From assembly GCA_028871345.1 (NCBI GenBank), contig JAGWNK010000003.1, positions 1 to 64,000 of the forward strand: a stretch of 64,000 nucleotides of DNA. Reading direction: 5' to 3'. Origin of the DNA: Alphaproteobacteria bacterium. Its GTDB lineage: Bacteria > Pseudomonadota > Alphaproteobacteria > Micropepsales > Micropepsaceae. Position numbers and translations under genes: made by a program. Under the pieces are notes generated by a model. That model ran no database searches, had not been told where the DNA came from, and saw only the letters and a program-made list of their open reading frames with translations. Position 1 is the stretch's first letter, and each line of letters opens with the position of its first letter. Below are positions 1-8,485 of this stretch, one piece after another.

Positions 1-161
1 AAAGGCTCCTCAGGCTCTCTTGACTATGTTGTATCGCTCGACGGATCGCCTCTGTCGTTGTGGCGCAGCCGTGAAGAACCTGGCCCATAGTGCATCCCTC
101 CACTCCAGGGAAAATAATGCACCATCAAAACCTGGGATCAAACATCTAGATCGGGACGGCC

Positions 162-968
162 TCAGCTCTTCAAGAACACGTCCACCCGGTCCGTCGGCCC
201 GTCGTCTTCGACGCCGCCCATGGCCCGTACGTCGATGCGCTCCGAGGGAACGCCATCGTCGATCAGCAGCTGACGCACGACCAGCGCCCGCTTGAGCGAT
301 AGGCGCCGGGTGTCCGACGACTTCTCGCCGCGCGGCCCGCCATACGCCATCAACTGCACGCGGGCATCGGCGTTCATGAGGTCGTCGTCGAGTTTCGCAG
401 CCAACGCTCTGATCGCCTGAATGGCGCTCGTGGAGGGATCGCTGGCGTTCAGAGCGAAGAGGATGGTGTCTTTGGCGGTGCTTTGTGTCGTGCGGGTACG
501 CGCGGGCGGTACGTCGGCATTGGCCATGCGCGGCTCTGCGGCAGGCTTGGCTTTGTGCTCCGGATTGGCGGGCGAGGCCGCCGCGAGGTTGGCCAAGTCA
601 TTGAGATCGTTCGGTGCCGCGACTGGTGTGGCCGGCTGGATCGGTTGCTCCACGGCCTGGCGCACCGGTCGCGCGGGGTGGTGTTTGCGGGCGGGCGCCG
701 GTGGTGGGGCCGGTGCGGTCGCCTCTGCCGGCAGCTCGGTTGCTGCCGTCTGCGAAGGCGCCGTGTGGTGGTGGCGGGGCATGTGCAGATGGATTGGGCC
801 CATGTCCTCGCCAGGTTCCAGCAGGGCCGGCACATAGCGCGGTTGGCCGGTCGCCGGGTCGATCAGCACGCGGCCGCCCGCCGATGGGTTTACCGTCACG
901 TCCTGCGCTTGAGCCGCCGACAAGGCGGCGGTCATCACAAGAACCGGCAGAATAGCGAGGATGCGCAT
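162..968 (-). CDS. Secreted protein with C-terminal OmpA-like domain
   Basis: About 268 residues. The start is placed at the ATG that opens MRILAILPVLV, a typical signal peptide ending near AAQAQ; the upstream in-frame extension has no secretion character. The middle (about residues 80-160) is rich in Pro, Ala and His and looks disordered. The last 100 residues have the OmpA/MotB peptidoglycan-binding layout: residual beta-alpha repeats, an RRLSLKRALVVRQLL helix and a VPSERIDVRAMGG turn. Family knowledge says such domains bind diaminopimelate in peptidoglycan, so a periplasmic or outer-membrane anchoring role is likely. It lies 52 bp downstream of the SuhB-type phosphatase gene and may share its transcript. 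The exact partner is unknown. Confidence 0.8.
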   Translation of the reverse strand: MRILAILPVLVMTAALSAAQAQDVTVNPSAGGRVLIDPATGQPRYVPALLEPGEDMGPIHLHMPRHHHTAPSQTAATELPAEATAPAPPPAPARKHHPARPVRQAVEQPIQPATPVAAPNDLNDLANLAAASPANPEHKAKPAAEPRMANADVPPARTRTTQSTAKDTILFALNASDPSTSAIQAIRALAAKLDDDLMNADARVQLMAYGGPRGEKSSDTRRLSLKRALVVRQLLIDDGVPSERIDVRAMGGVEDDGPTDRVDVFLKS

Positions 969-1020
969 GGAATCGGGTTGCCGTTTGTTAGGCCCAACAT
1001 AGACGCGTCGGATGCGCCCC

Positions 1021-1830
1021 TCAACTCTCGCTGCCGGCCACCGCACCTTTCAAGAGTTTGAGGATCTGGGGGTGGAGGACCTCGTTCGCCGCCAGGATGT
1101 GACCCGATTCGAGCATGCGCGGTCCCCCGTCGGCATCGCTGACCATGCCCCCCGCCTCGCGCACCAGGAGGATCCCGGCCGCCATATCCCAGGCATTCAG
1201 GCCTCTCTCCCAGAAGCCATCGAAGCGCCCCGCGGCCACGCCGGCCAGGTCCAGGGAGGCAGCGCCGCAGCGCCGCACGCCGGTGGTGGTGGCAATGATG
1301 GCTCTGACCTCCGCCAGCGAGCGCTCATGCCCCGGCCGGCCCATGAAGGGGATGCCGGTGGCGATGAGCGTATCCTTGATCGATTTGCGGGCCGCCACGC
1401 GCAGCCGCTTATCGTTGAGGTAGGCCCCATGGCCCTTCTCGGCGACGTACATCTCGTCCGTCACAGGATTGTAGACGACGGCCGACTGAAGCTGCCCCTC
1501 GCGCTCGAGTGCAACCGAGATGGAGAAGATCGGGATGCCATGCAGGAAATTCGTCGTACCGTCGATGGGATCCACGATAAAGCGATGGGTCCTGTCGGGT
1601 CCCTCGCGCGTGCCGCCTTCTTCGCCCCAGAAGCTGTAGCCGGGACGCGCCCGCGACAACTCCTCGTAGAGGATCTTCTCGGTGCGCTCGTCCGCCGTCG
1701 AAACGAAGTCGCCGGGGCCCTTCATCGAGACCTGCAGGTTCTCCAGCTCGCCGAAATCGCGGATCAGGCCGCGCCCGGCCTTGCGTGCGGCGGAGACCAT
1801 GACGTTGAGGGCGGGGGACAGGTACGGCAT
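1021..1830 (-). CDS. suhB: Inositol monophosphatase family protein (SuhB-like)
   Basis: 269 residues, the normal length for the family. It has the Li+-sensitive Mg2+-dependent phosphatase motifs in order: WGEEGG near residue 70, the metal-binding DPIDGTTNFLHG near 87, and WDMAAG near 215, the last completing the metal site. It dephosphorylates inositol-1-phosphate or related sugar phosphates; in enterobacteria SuhB also binds the transcription antitermination complex, which cannot be judged here. It starts 2 nt after the efp stop codon, so the two are almost certainly co-transcribed, an arrangement common in alphaproteobacteria. The start ATG has only a weak ribosome binding site, consistent with translational coupling to efp. 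Confidence 0.92.
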   Translation of the reverse strand: MPYLSPALNVMVSAARKAGRGLIRDFGELENLQVSMKGPGDFVSTADERTEKILYEELSRARPGYSFWGEEGGTREGPDRTHRFIVDPIDGTTNFLHGIPIFSISVALEREGQLQSAVVYNPVTDEMYVAEKGHGAYLNDKRLRVAARKSIKDTLIATGIPFMGRPGHERSLAEVRAIIATTTGVRRCGAASLDLAGVAAGRFDGFWERGLNAWDMAAGILLVREAGGMVSDADGGPRMLESGHILAANEVLHPQILKLLKGAVAGSES

Positions 1831-1832
1831 GT

Positions 1833-2399
1833 CTATTCGGCCCGGCGCACGTAGGAGCCGTCCTCGGTCGAGACGATGATCCTCGTGCCTGCGTCGATGA
1901 ACGGCGGCACTTGGGTTTTGATCCCGTTCTCAAGCACCGCGCCTTTGTAGGACGGTGCCGCCGTACCGCCCTTGAGGACAGGATCGGCCTCGGTCACGGT
2001 CAGCGTCACGTGTTGGGGCATCTGCACGCCGATTGGCTTTCCTTCATGGCTCTGCACCATCACTTTCATGCCATCCTGGAGGAACTGCGCGCGCTCGCCG
2101 ATGAAGTCGCGCTGTAGCTCAATCTGCTCGTAGGTATCGATATCCATGAAAGTGAGAACGTCGCCCGATGCGTAAAGGAACTGGTAGTCCTTCTTCTCGA
2201 GATAGATTTCCTCAACGGTCTCGTCGGAGCGGAAGCGCTCGTTGAGCTTGGTGCCCGTGATGATGTTCTTGAGTTCGACCTGGTTGTAGGCGCCGCCCTT
2301 GCCCGGCTTGACAGCCTGGGACTTCACCGCGATCCACAGCCCGCCGTCGTGCTCGATGAGCGTTCCCGGGCGGATTTCGTTTCCTGCGATCTTGGACAT
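1833..2399 (-). CDS. efp: Translation elongation factor P
   Basis: 188 residues from the ATG of [12 protein letters not shown], the usual EF-P length; a GGGAG ribosome binding site lies about 10 nt upstream, so the 15-residue in-frame extension is left out. The KOW-like N-terminal domain ends in the loop KPGKGGA with Lys34, the residue post-translationally modified in EF-Ps of the E. coli type. Two OB-fold domains follow, the last ending [12 protein letters not shown] relieves ribosome stalling at polyproline stretches. No lysyl-modification gene (epmA) is seen in the window, so the modification state is unknown. First gene of a probable efp-suhB-(OmpA-like) operon. Confidence 0.96.
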   Translation of the reverse strand: MSKIAGNEIRPGTLIEHDGGLWIAVKSQAVKPGKGGAYNQVELKNIITGTKLNERFRSDETVEEIYLEKKDYQFLYASGDVLTFMDIDTYEQIELQRDFIGERAQFLQDGMKVMVQSHEGKPIGVQMPQHVTLTVTEADPVLKGGTAAPSYKGAVLENGIKTQVPPFIDAGTRIIVSTEDGSYVRRAE

Positions 2400-2516
2400 A
2401 GTAAACGCGCTCCCGGCGCGGGCGAAATGGCTGGTCGATGACATAGAGCGCGCGGGTGATAGCAGGGCACGACGAACTTGTCACCCGCCGCCCGCGACCC
2501 GGCGAGGCTGGGCACG

Positions 2517-2541
2517 AAAAGCGTGATTTTCATGGACGCTT
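2517..2541 (-). terminator. Weak intrinsic terminator after class II aldolase gene
   Basis: Read on the minus strand, AAGCGT, an 11-nt loop and ACGCTT form a 6-bp stem that runs directly into TTTT. It lies about 60 bp beyond the aldolase stop codon and upstream of efp. The stem is short, so this is only a candidate. Confidence 0.35.
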
Positions 2542-2599
2542 CCGAAGGCGAGGCGCCCACCCCGAAGCTGCTGCGTCGGCACGCAGGGAGCCGGGTGGC

Positions 2600-3691
2600 C
2601 TATACCGCCAGGCTCTTCCCGACCGAGCCCAAATCGTTCATCGCCTCTTCCAGCCGCGCCACGACGGACAGCTCGCCGGCCCTCAGCCATTTGCGCGGAT
2701 CGTAGAGCTTTTTGTACGGCTTTTGATCCACCGGATCGACTTGGTGCTTGAATGCCTTCGGATTGGCATCCACTTCGGCCGCCACGCCGTGCGCAAACGC
2801 GAACTGCAGATCGGTGTCGATGTTCATCTTGAATACGCCGTAGCTCACGGCCTCGCGGATCAGCGCGTTGGGTGTGCCCGAACCGCCGTGGAACACGAGG
2901 TCCAGCGGCTTGGGGTTGAGCTTGTGCGTCTTCATCACCAGGTCCTGGGAATTCTTCAGGATGACTGGACGCAGCTTGACGTTGCCCGGCGCATAGACCC
3001 CGTGCACGTTGCCGAACGAGGCCGCCACCGTGAAGTGGCCGAGCGGGCTGAGCACATCATAGGCGCGCAGCACGTCCTCCGGCTGGGTGTAGAGCTTGGG
3101 ATTGCCGACATCGCCTTCCCCGAGTTCATGGCCGATGCCGTCTTCCTCGCCGCCTGTGACACCGAGTTCGATCTCGAGGCTCATGCCCATGGGCGCCATG
3201 CGCTTCAGCACGCGGGCGCATTCCTTGAGGTTGTCTTCGATCGGCTCGCTCGACAGGTCGAGCATGTGCGACGAGAACAATGGCTTGCCGGTGCGCGCGA
3301 AGTGCTCTTCGCTGCGGTCGATCAGGGCGTCGACCCAAGGCACCAGCTTACGGTTGGCATGGTCGGTGTGGAGCACCGCGCAAATGCCGTATTCCTTGGC
3401 CAGCAGATGCACATGCTGCGCCACCGAGGTCGCGCCCAGCACCCGCGCCATGTGAGCGTCGGGCAGGGCTTCGCCGGCAAAGAAGCGCGCGCCGCCGTTC
3501 GACATCTGGATGATGACGTCGGATTTCGCTTTGGCGGCGGTCTCCATGACGGCATTGAGGACGTTGGTGCCCACGACATTGACCGCAGGAAGCGCATAGC
3601 CGCCATCCTTGCAGGCCTTCAACAGCAGCCGGTACTCCTTGCCGGTGACGGCGCCGGGTTTCAGACGGGTGGCTTCGTGAACGCTCATCAT
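2600..3691 (-). CDS. fbaA: Class II fructose-bisphosphate aldolase
   Basis: 363 residues, matching the long E. coli FbaA-type class IIA enzyme (about 359). The zinc-dependent active site is visible: HTDHAN near residue 108, FGNVHGVY near 226 and the phosphate-binding HGGSGTPN near 264. It cleaves fructose-1,6-bisphosphate to dihydroxyacetone phosphate and glyceraldehyde-3-phosphate, or the reverse in gluconeogenesis. Two adjacent ATG codons open the gene, preceded by GAGGAC. It is the last gene of the minus-strand carbon block, 84 bp after thiE. A second, unrelated class I aldolase lies 1.4 kb upstream in the same direction, so the organism encodes both mechanistic types close together. Confidence 0.95.
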   Translation of the reverse strand: MMSVHEATRLKPGAVTGKEYRLLLKACKDGGYALPAVNVVGTNVLNAVMETAAKAKSDVIIQMSNGGARFFAGEALPDAHMARVLGATSVAQHVHLLAKEYGICAVLHTDHANRKLVPWVDALIDRSEEHFARTGKPLFSSHMLDLSSEPIEDNLKECARVLKRMAPMGMSLEIELGVTGGEEDGIGHELGEGDVGNPKLYTQPEDVLRAYDVLSPLGHFTVAASFGNVHGVYAPGNVKLRPVILKNSQDLVMKTHKLNPKPLDLVFHGGSGTPNALIREAVSYGVFKMNIDTDLQFAFAHGVAAEVDANPKAFKHQVDPVDQKPYKKLYDPRKWLRAGELSVVARLEEAMNDLGSVGKSLAV

Positions 3692-3775
3692 GTCCTCGTT
3701 GGGCTTGAGAGAACGGCCTACATACCGGCCGGGGTCGGGGAAGACAACCCGGTCCCACGCGTCAAATTCATTGTG

Positions 3776-4396
3776 TCAGAACAACGTGTTGAATGCCTTC
3801 ACGGCCGCCGCAGGACCGTCCTTGTGGTCCCACACGCCGCTTGAGACCGCCAGGAAGTCGGCCCCGGCATCGACCAGCGGTTTGGCGTTCTCCACGGTGA
3901 TGCCGCCGATGGCGACGCAGGGCACCACCATGATCTCCGACCACCATTTGAGAAGGCCAGGATCGGCGCTGGTCTTGGGTTCCTTGGTCGTGGTCGGGAA
4001 GAAGGCGCCGAAGGCGACATAGTCCGCGCCCGCCTCGGCGGCTTCCATCGCCATGTGGCGCGAGTCATGGCAGGTGACGCCTACAATGCGGTCGCGCCCC
4101 ATGAGCGCCCGCGCCTCCGCGTAGGGTACATCGTCCTGGCCCACATGGACGCCGTCGCAGCCCAGCCGCTTGGCCAGGTCCGGCCGGTCGTTGAGGATGA
4201 AGGCGACATCCTTCTTCTGCGCGACGGGCATCAGGACGTCGACCGCCCGCAGGATCTCTTCTTCCGCCACGTCCTTGAGGCGCAATTGCAGGCAGGCGAC
4301 ATCGCCGGCGTCGAGCGCGCTATTGAGGGGCTCGGCGAAGCTTTTCGGCTCCAGCTTCGGTGGCGTGATGAGATACAGGCGACAGCGTTCTGTCAT
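3776..4396 (-). CDS. thiE: Thiamine phosphate synthase family protein
   Basis: 206 residues from the ATG of [13 protein letters not shown], which matches the usual ThiE opening and has AAGAAG 8 nt upstream; an ATG 24 bp further upstream (4420) is the alternative and has no visible ribosome binding site. The TIM-barrel landmarks are present: LQLRLKD, the Mg2+-pyrophosphate motif [19 protein letters not shown], and the C-terminal phosphate loop [10 protein letters not shown]. ThiE joins hydroxymethylpyrimidine pyrophosphate to thiazole phosphate to make thiamine phosphate. Its place beside transketolase, a thiamine-diphosphate enzyme, and aldolases is a known alphaproteobacterial arrangement. 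The variant TTTKEPKTS around residue 140 is typical of the alphaproteobacterial subgroup. Confidence 0.88.
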   Translation of the reverse strand: MTERCRLYLITPPKLEPKSFAEPLNSALDAGDVACLQLRLKDVAEEEILRAVDVLMPVAQKKDVAFILNDRPDLAKRLGCDGVHVGQDDVPYAEARALMGRDRIVGVTCHDSRHMAMEAAEAGADYVAFGAFFPTTTKEPKTSADPGLLKWWSEIMVVPCVAIGGITVENAKPLVDAGADFLAVSSGVWDHKDGPAAAVKAFNTLF

Positions 4397-4441
4397 GGAC
4401 TTCTTATTGGGCATCCGCATCCGTCGTAGCCAAAGCCGAAA

Positions 4442-5089
4442 TTATCCCAGGTGGAATCCATTCTTACCTGGTATGTAGCGAAGGGCCTTGGCGGTCGTAT
4501 TCTTCGTCTCGCAGTTCATCGATTGAATTTTGTAGACGATATTCTTGAGTCCGTCCGACCTCGATTCGATGTGAGAATCCATCTCGCTTGCCGTTGTTTC
4601 GGTGTAACCCTCGCCCGGCCCGCACCAACCATCAATGGCGTCCTCAAAAGCTTCCGCCAGCTTTTCTGTCTCGCCGGTTTTGAAATTAACAAGCTCGTGC
4701 CACTCAAACATGGGACCCTGATGCAAGTAATGGCCGGAAACAAGAAGAAAGGCTGCACCGCCATTATCCTTCAAAATCTCAAGATGCCTGAACTGTCCAC
4801 GTTCAGCGACCTTGGCCTTCAGCACACCATTAGCAATGGTTACGACATAGAGGTCACCGAGATTGCTGCCAAATTGCGTGGCCAGAATGATGTGTCGGCT
4901 GTTGTTCGGGTCTCTGCAATTGAATCCAACAAGGTCTGTGCGTCCATCATCAATCTCGAGTCGGGGAAGGATGTCCGCGATTTCTTTGGTAGACATCCCG
5001 GAGACACCCTTATGGCAGGTGTTCTCCGCGCCGTGCACTGAGCCTGCCAGCATGATGCTCAATAGGCAAAAGGGAGTAGTCAATTTCAT
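4442..5089 (-). CDS. Hypothetical secreted protein, low GC
   Basis: 215 residues of unrecognised family. The ATG of MKLTTPFCLL is chosen because a strong ribosome binding site (GGGGAAGGG) lies just upstream and the first 22 residues form a signal peptide ending near VHGAENTC. The mature part has four well-spaced cysteines (ENTC, NCRD, WCGP, NCET), which suggests disulfides in an exported protein. Its base composition is visibly lower in GC (near 50 percent by eye) than the flanking thiE and aldolase genes, suggesting later acquisition into the carbon cluster. No enzymatic motif is seen and no function is proposed. Confidence 0.7.
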   Translation of the reverse strand: MKLTTPFCLLSIMLAGSVHGAENTCHKGVSGMSTKEIADILPRLEIDDGRTDLVGFNCRDPNNSRHIILATQFGSNLGDLYVVTIANGVLKAKVAERGQFRHLEILKDNGGAAFLLVSGHYLHQGPMFEWHELVNFKTGETEKLAEAFEDAIDGWCGPGEGYTETTASEMDSHIESRSDGLKNIVYKIQSMNCETKNTTAKALRYIPGKNGFHLG

Positions 5090-5131
5090 AACCCTTCCCC
5101 CCCTCGCGCACGCTGCCCGCACGCGACGCCG

Positions 5132-6049
5132 TTAGCCTCGATATACTTCCACCAGCTTAGCCAGCAACTCCAACGCGTCCTTCTTCGTCCGTTGGAACGA
5201 GTTGCGGCCAATGATCGAGCCGTTGCCGCCGCCAGCCTTGATCGCCTTGGCCTCTTCGATGATACCGGCTTCGTCCTTCTTGGCTCCGCCTGAAAATACC
5301 ACGATGCGCCGACCGCCCAGCGCCGCCTTCATCACCAGCTTGATGCGGTCGGCGAGCGTATCGATCGCGACATTGCCCTTTTTGTAGAGCTCTCCCACGT
5401 CCTTCGCCTCGACGAAGGCGGTTGGCAGCTTCACCTTGATGATGTGCGCGCCCAGCAGCGCCGCCATCTGCGTGGCGTATGTGCAGATGTCGATGGCCGT
5501 CTCGCCTTCTTTGGAAAGATCCTCGCCGCGCGGATAGGACCAGATCACGGTCGGCAGGCCGACGTCCTTGGCCGCGGCCACGAATTCGCGCGCGGTCTCG
5601 AACATGTCATAGGACTTAAGCGAGCCCGGATAGATCGTCAGCCCCACCGCGCAGCATCCCAGCCGCAGCGCATCGCGCACCGTGGAGGTGACCGCCTGGG
5701 CCTTGGGGCCCTCCTTGGGATAAAGCAGGTTGGCGCTGTTGGCCTTCAGGATCAGCGGCACGCGCCCGGCGTAGGTCGAGGCGCCTGCCTCCAGCATGCC
5801 GAGCGGCGAGGCGAAGGCGGAAAGGCCGGCGTCGAGCGCCAGTTCAAAATGGTAATGAGGGTCGTAGGCCGGTGGGTTGGGCACGAAGCAGCGGTCCGGC
5901 CCGTGTTCGAAGCCCTGGTCCACGGGCAGGATGACGAGCTTGCCGGTGCCTCCCAGCCGCCCATGATAGAGAATTCGCGCAAGATTGGTCTTTACGCCCG
6001 GGTTGTCGCTTTCATACCAGCCTAGGATTGTCTGGACGGCGTCGGTCAT
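5132..6049 (-). CDS. fbaB: Class I fructose-bisphosphate aldolase (DhnA/FbaB type)
   Basis: 305 residues. The sequence has the archaeal-type class I aldolase pattern: LPVDQGFEHGP near residue 40, the Schiff-base Lys region IIKVKLPT near 200, and phosphate-binding loops VFSGGAKK and GSIIGRNSFQR near the C-terminus. It catalyses the same reaction as the class II enzyme encoded 1.4 kb downstream but through a lysine imine and without metal. It sits after pgk, separated by a strong intrinsic terminator, so it may have its own promoter. Having both classes could allow different direction or metal conditions to be served; that is inference. Confidence 0.93.
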   Translation of the reverse strand: MTDAVQTILGWYESDNPGVKTNLARILYHGRLGGTGKLVILPVDQGFEHGPDRCFVPNPPAYDPHYHFELALDAGLSAFASPLGMLEAGASTYAGRVPLILKANSANLLYPKEGPKAQAVTSTVRDALRLGCCAVGLTIYPGSLKSYDMFETAREFVAAAKDVGLPTVIWSYPRGEDLSKEGETAIDICTYATQMAALLGAHIIKVKLPTAFVEAKDVGELYKKGNVAIDTLADRIKLVMKAALGGRRIVVFSGGAKKDEAGIIEEAKAIKAGGGNGSIIGRNSFQRTKKDALELLAKLVEVYRG

Positions 6050-6063
6050 GGGGCCTCCAATGG

Positions 6064-6097
6064 AAAACGCCCTCTCCGGCCGAAGCAGGAGAGGGCG
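6064..6097 (-). terminator. Intrinsic terminator after pgk
   Basis: CGCCCTCTCC at 6068-6077 and GGAGAGGGCG at 6088-6097 pair perfectly over 10 bp with a 10-nt loop. On the minus strand the stem is followed at once by TTTT (6064-6067). It lies 23 bp after the pgk stop codon and about 15 bp before the class I aldolase start. A similar palindrome occurs at 38703-38726. Confidence 0.8.
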
Positions 6098-6120
6098 CCG
6101 AATTTAACGCTTTACGCGTC

Positions 6121-7317
6121 CTATTTCACCATCAGCGCCTCCACCCCCGGCAATTCCAGGCCCTCCAGCCATTCGAGGAAGGCGCCGCCCGCCGTCGAGA
6201 CGTACGAGAACTCGTCGGCCACGCCGGCCTTGTTGAGCGCGGCAACCGTGTCGCCGCCGCCTGCCACCGAGAGGAGGTTGCCGGCCTTGGTGCGCTGGGC
6301 GACCAGTTTGGCGGCCGCCACGGTTCCCTTGTCGAATGGCTCGGTCTCGAAAGCGCCAAGCGGCCCATTCCACACTACGGTGCGCGTGTTGTGCAGGAAG
6401 CGCTCGAACTCCCTAATGGTGGCGGGGCCGACGTCGAGAATCATGTCGTCGGCACCAACCTGATCCACCGCAATCACGCGCGATGCGGCGCCGGCCTTGA
6501 ACTCCTTCGCGACGACGGCATCGGTTGGCAGTACGATGGCCGCGCCGGAATTCGTCGACAGAGCGATGACGCGCCGCGCCGTCTCGACATGATCGGCCTC
6601 GTAGAGCGACTTGCCGACCTTGCGGCCCTCGGCCACCAGGAAGGTGTTGGCCATGGCGCCGCCGATCACCAGCGTCTCGACGCGCTTCACCAGGTTCTCA
6701 AGCAGGGCGATCTTGGTCGATACCTTGGCACCGCCGATCACAGCCATCAGCGGCCGCTCCGGATCGTTCAACGCCTTCTGCAGATGCGTCAGCTCCGCCT
6801 GCATCGAACGGCCGGCCGCGCTGGGCAGCAGATGCGCCACAGCTTCGGTCGAAGCGTGGGCGCGGTGGGCGCTGGAGAAGGCATCGTTGACGTAGAAGTC
6901 GGCCATCGCCGCCATCTGCTTCGCCAGCTCCGGGTCGTTCTTCTCTTCGCCGGCATGGAAACGGGTATTTTCGAGCAGGAGCACATCGCCGTCCTTCAGC
7001 TTCGCGACGGCCTCCTCGGCCACCTTGCCCACGCAGTCCGAGGCGAAGGCGACGGGCCGGCCGACGGCCTTCGCCAGCGGGGCGGCGACGGGCTTGAGCG
7101 ACATCGACGGCACGACCTTGCCCTTCGGACGGTCGAAGTGAGAGCAGACGACGATGCGGGCGCCCTTCTTGGCAAGCTCGGCGATGGTCGGCGCCTGACG
7201 GTCGATGCGCGCGGTGTCGGTGACGGCCCCGTCCTTCATCGGCACATTGAGATCGGCGCGCACTAGCACGCGTTTGCCGGCAACCTGAAGGTCGTCGAGG
7301 GTGCGGAATGTGGGCAT
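6121..7317 (-). CDS. pgk: Phosphoglycerate kinase
   Basis: 398 residues from the ATG of [11 protein letters not shown], the family's normal length; AGGAA lies 10-14 nt upstream and the 22-residue in-frame extension is not family-like. Motifs: [11 protein letters not shown] near residue 20, HFDRPKG near 62, GGAKVSTK near 195, the hinge [10 protein letters not shown] near 320 and the nucleotide loop [10 protein letters not shown] near 353. It transfers phosphate between 1,3-bisphosphoglycerate and ADP in glycolysis or the reverse in gluconeogenesis. It follows gap, with a strong hairpin terminator in the 108-bp gap between them. Confidence 0.97.
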   Translation of the reverse strand: MPTFRTLDDLQVAGKRVLVRADLNVPMKDGAVTDTARIDRQAPTIAELAKKGARIVVCSHFDRPKGKVVPSMSLKPVAAPLAKAVGRPVAFASDCVGKVAEEAVAKLKDGDVLLLENTRFHAGEEKNDPELAKQMAAMADFYVNDAFSSAHRAHASTEAVAHLLPSAAGRSMQAELTHLQKALNDPERPLMAVIGGAKVSTKIALLENLVKRVETLVIGGAMANTFLVAEGRKVGKSLYEADHVETARRVIALSTNSGAAIVLPTDAVVAKEFKAGAASRVIAVDQVGADDMILDVGPATIREFERFLHNTRTVVWNGPLGAFETEPFDKGTVAAAKLVAQRTKAGNLLSVAGGGDTVAALNKAGVADEFSYVSTAGGAFLEWLEGLELPGVEALMVK

Positions 7318-7382
7318 GGGATTTTTCCTGAGGTTCACCACTCCCACAGGGTTGGGGAGGGCGTCGGCACGGACAGAACGCA

Positions 7383-7417
7383 TAAAAGCGACGAGGGGCG
7401 CAGACTGCGCCCCTCGT
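7383..7417 (-). terminator. Intrinsic terminator between gap and pgk
   Basis: ACGAGGGGCGCA at 7391-7402 and TGCGCCCCTCGT at 7406-7417 form a perfect 12-bp stem with a 3-nt loop. On the minus strand it is followed by CGCTTTTATG. It lies just beyond the gap stop codon and before pgk, so it probably lowers pgk expression from the gap promoter or separates two transcripts. Confidence 0.8.
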
Positions 7418-7425
7418 TTCGATGC

Positions 7426-8433
7426 TCAGAGGAACTTGCTCATCGCCACGGCCGTGTCGACCATGCGGTTGGAGAAGCCCCATTCGTTGTCGTACCAGGA
7501 GTAGACGGCGGCGAGATTGCCGTCGAGGACCTTGGTCTGGTCCGGCATGAACGACGACGACGCCGGGCAATGGTTGAAGTCGCTCGACACCAGCGGCTCG
7601 TCCACGATCTCGAGGATGCCCTTGAGCGGGCCGGCGGCCGCCGCCCGCATCGCCTCGTTGATCTCCTCCTTTGTCGTGGCTTTGCGGGTCACAACCTTGA
7701 GGTCCACGAGCGAGACGTTCGGCGTCGGCACGCGCACCGAGATGCCGTCCAGCTTGCCCTTGAGTTCCGGCAGCACCAGGCCGACGGCCTTGGCCGCACC
7801 GGTCGAGGTCGGGATCATCGACAGTCCCGCGGCGCGGGCGCGGTAGAGATCCTTGTGCAGCTGGTCGAGGGTCGGCTGGTCGTTGGTGTAGGAGTGGATC
7901 GTGGTCATGATGCCCTTCTCGACGCCGAAATTGTCGTTGAGCACCTTCACCACCGGAACGAGGCCGTTCGTCGTGCACGAGGCGTTCGACACGACCAAAT
8001 GGTCCCTGGTCAGCTTGTCGTGGTTCACGCCGTATACGACCGTGAGATCGGCGCCGTCCGACGGGGCCGACACCAGGACGCGTTTGGCACCTGCTTCGAG
8101 ATGGGCCGCCGCCTTGGCGCGTGCCGAGAAGATTCCCGTGCATTCCATGGCGATGTCGACGCCGAGGTCCTTGTGCGGCAGCTGGGCCGGATCCTTGGTC
8201 GCTGTCACCTTGATCCTGTGACCGGCCACCACCATCGTGTCGCCATCGACCGTCACGCTTGCCGGAAACCGGCCGTGGACGGAATCGAAGCGCAGAAGAT
8301 GCGCGTTGGTCGGGACCGGGCCGAGATCGTTGACCGCCACGACTTCGACGTCACGACGGCCGGCTTCCACGATCGAACGCAGCACCAGGCGCCCTATGCG
8401 CCCAAAGCCGTTGATTGCAACACGAATGGCCAT
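7426..8433 (-). CDS. gap: Glyceraldehyde-3-phosphate dehydrogenase, type I
   Basis: 335 residues. The Rossmann motif INGFGRIGR opens the protein; the catalytic Cys153 lies in SNASCTTN, and the catalytic His lies in the [10 protein letters not shown] segment. The C-terminal [14 protein letters not shown] is a strong family signature. It oxidises glyceraldehyde-3-phosphate to 1,3-bisphosphoglycerate using NAD(P). The residues after the second strand read VNDLGP, compatible with NAD use, but cofactor choice cannot be settled by eye. It lies 52 bp after tkt and is probably co-transcribed with it. Confidence 0.97.
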   Translation of the reverse strand: MAIRVAINGFGRIGRLVLRSIVEAGRRDVEVVAVNDLGPVPTNAHLLRFDSVHGRFPASVTVDGDTMVVAGHRIKVTATKDPAQLPHKDLGVDIAMECTGIFSARAKAAAHLEAGAKRVLVSAPSDGADLTVVYGVNHDKLTRDHLVVSNASCTTNGLVPVVKVLNDNFGVEKGIMTTIHSYTNDQPTLDQLHKDLYRARAAGLSMIPTSTGAAKAVGLVLPELKGKLDGISVRVPTPNVSLVDLKVVTRKATTKEEINEAMRAAAAGPLKGILEIVDEPLVSSDFNHCPASSSFMPDQTKVLDGNLAAVYSWYDNEWGFSNRMVDTAVAMSKFL

Positions 8434-8485
8434 ACCTACCTCCTAGAATCCTTCTATCTGTCGAGGCTCAAATAATCCGCTATAG

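Noticed and set aside
3776-4440. TPP riboswitch near thiE or thiD
   Set aside because: No CUGAGA-type core motif upstream of either gene; thiE is inside a gene cluster and thiD overlaps glmM.
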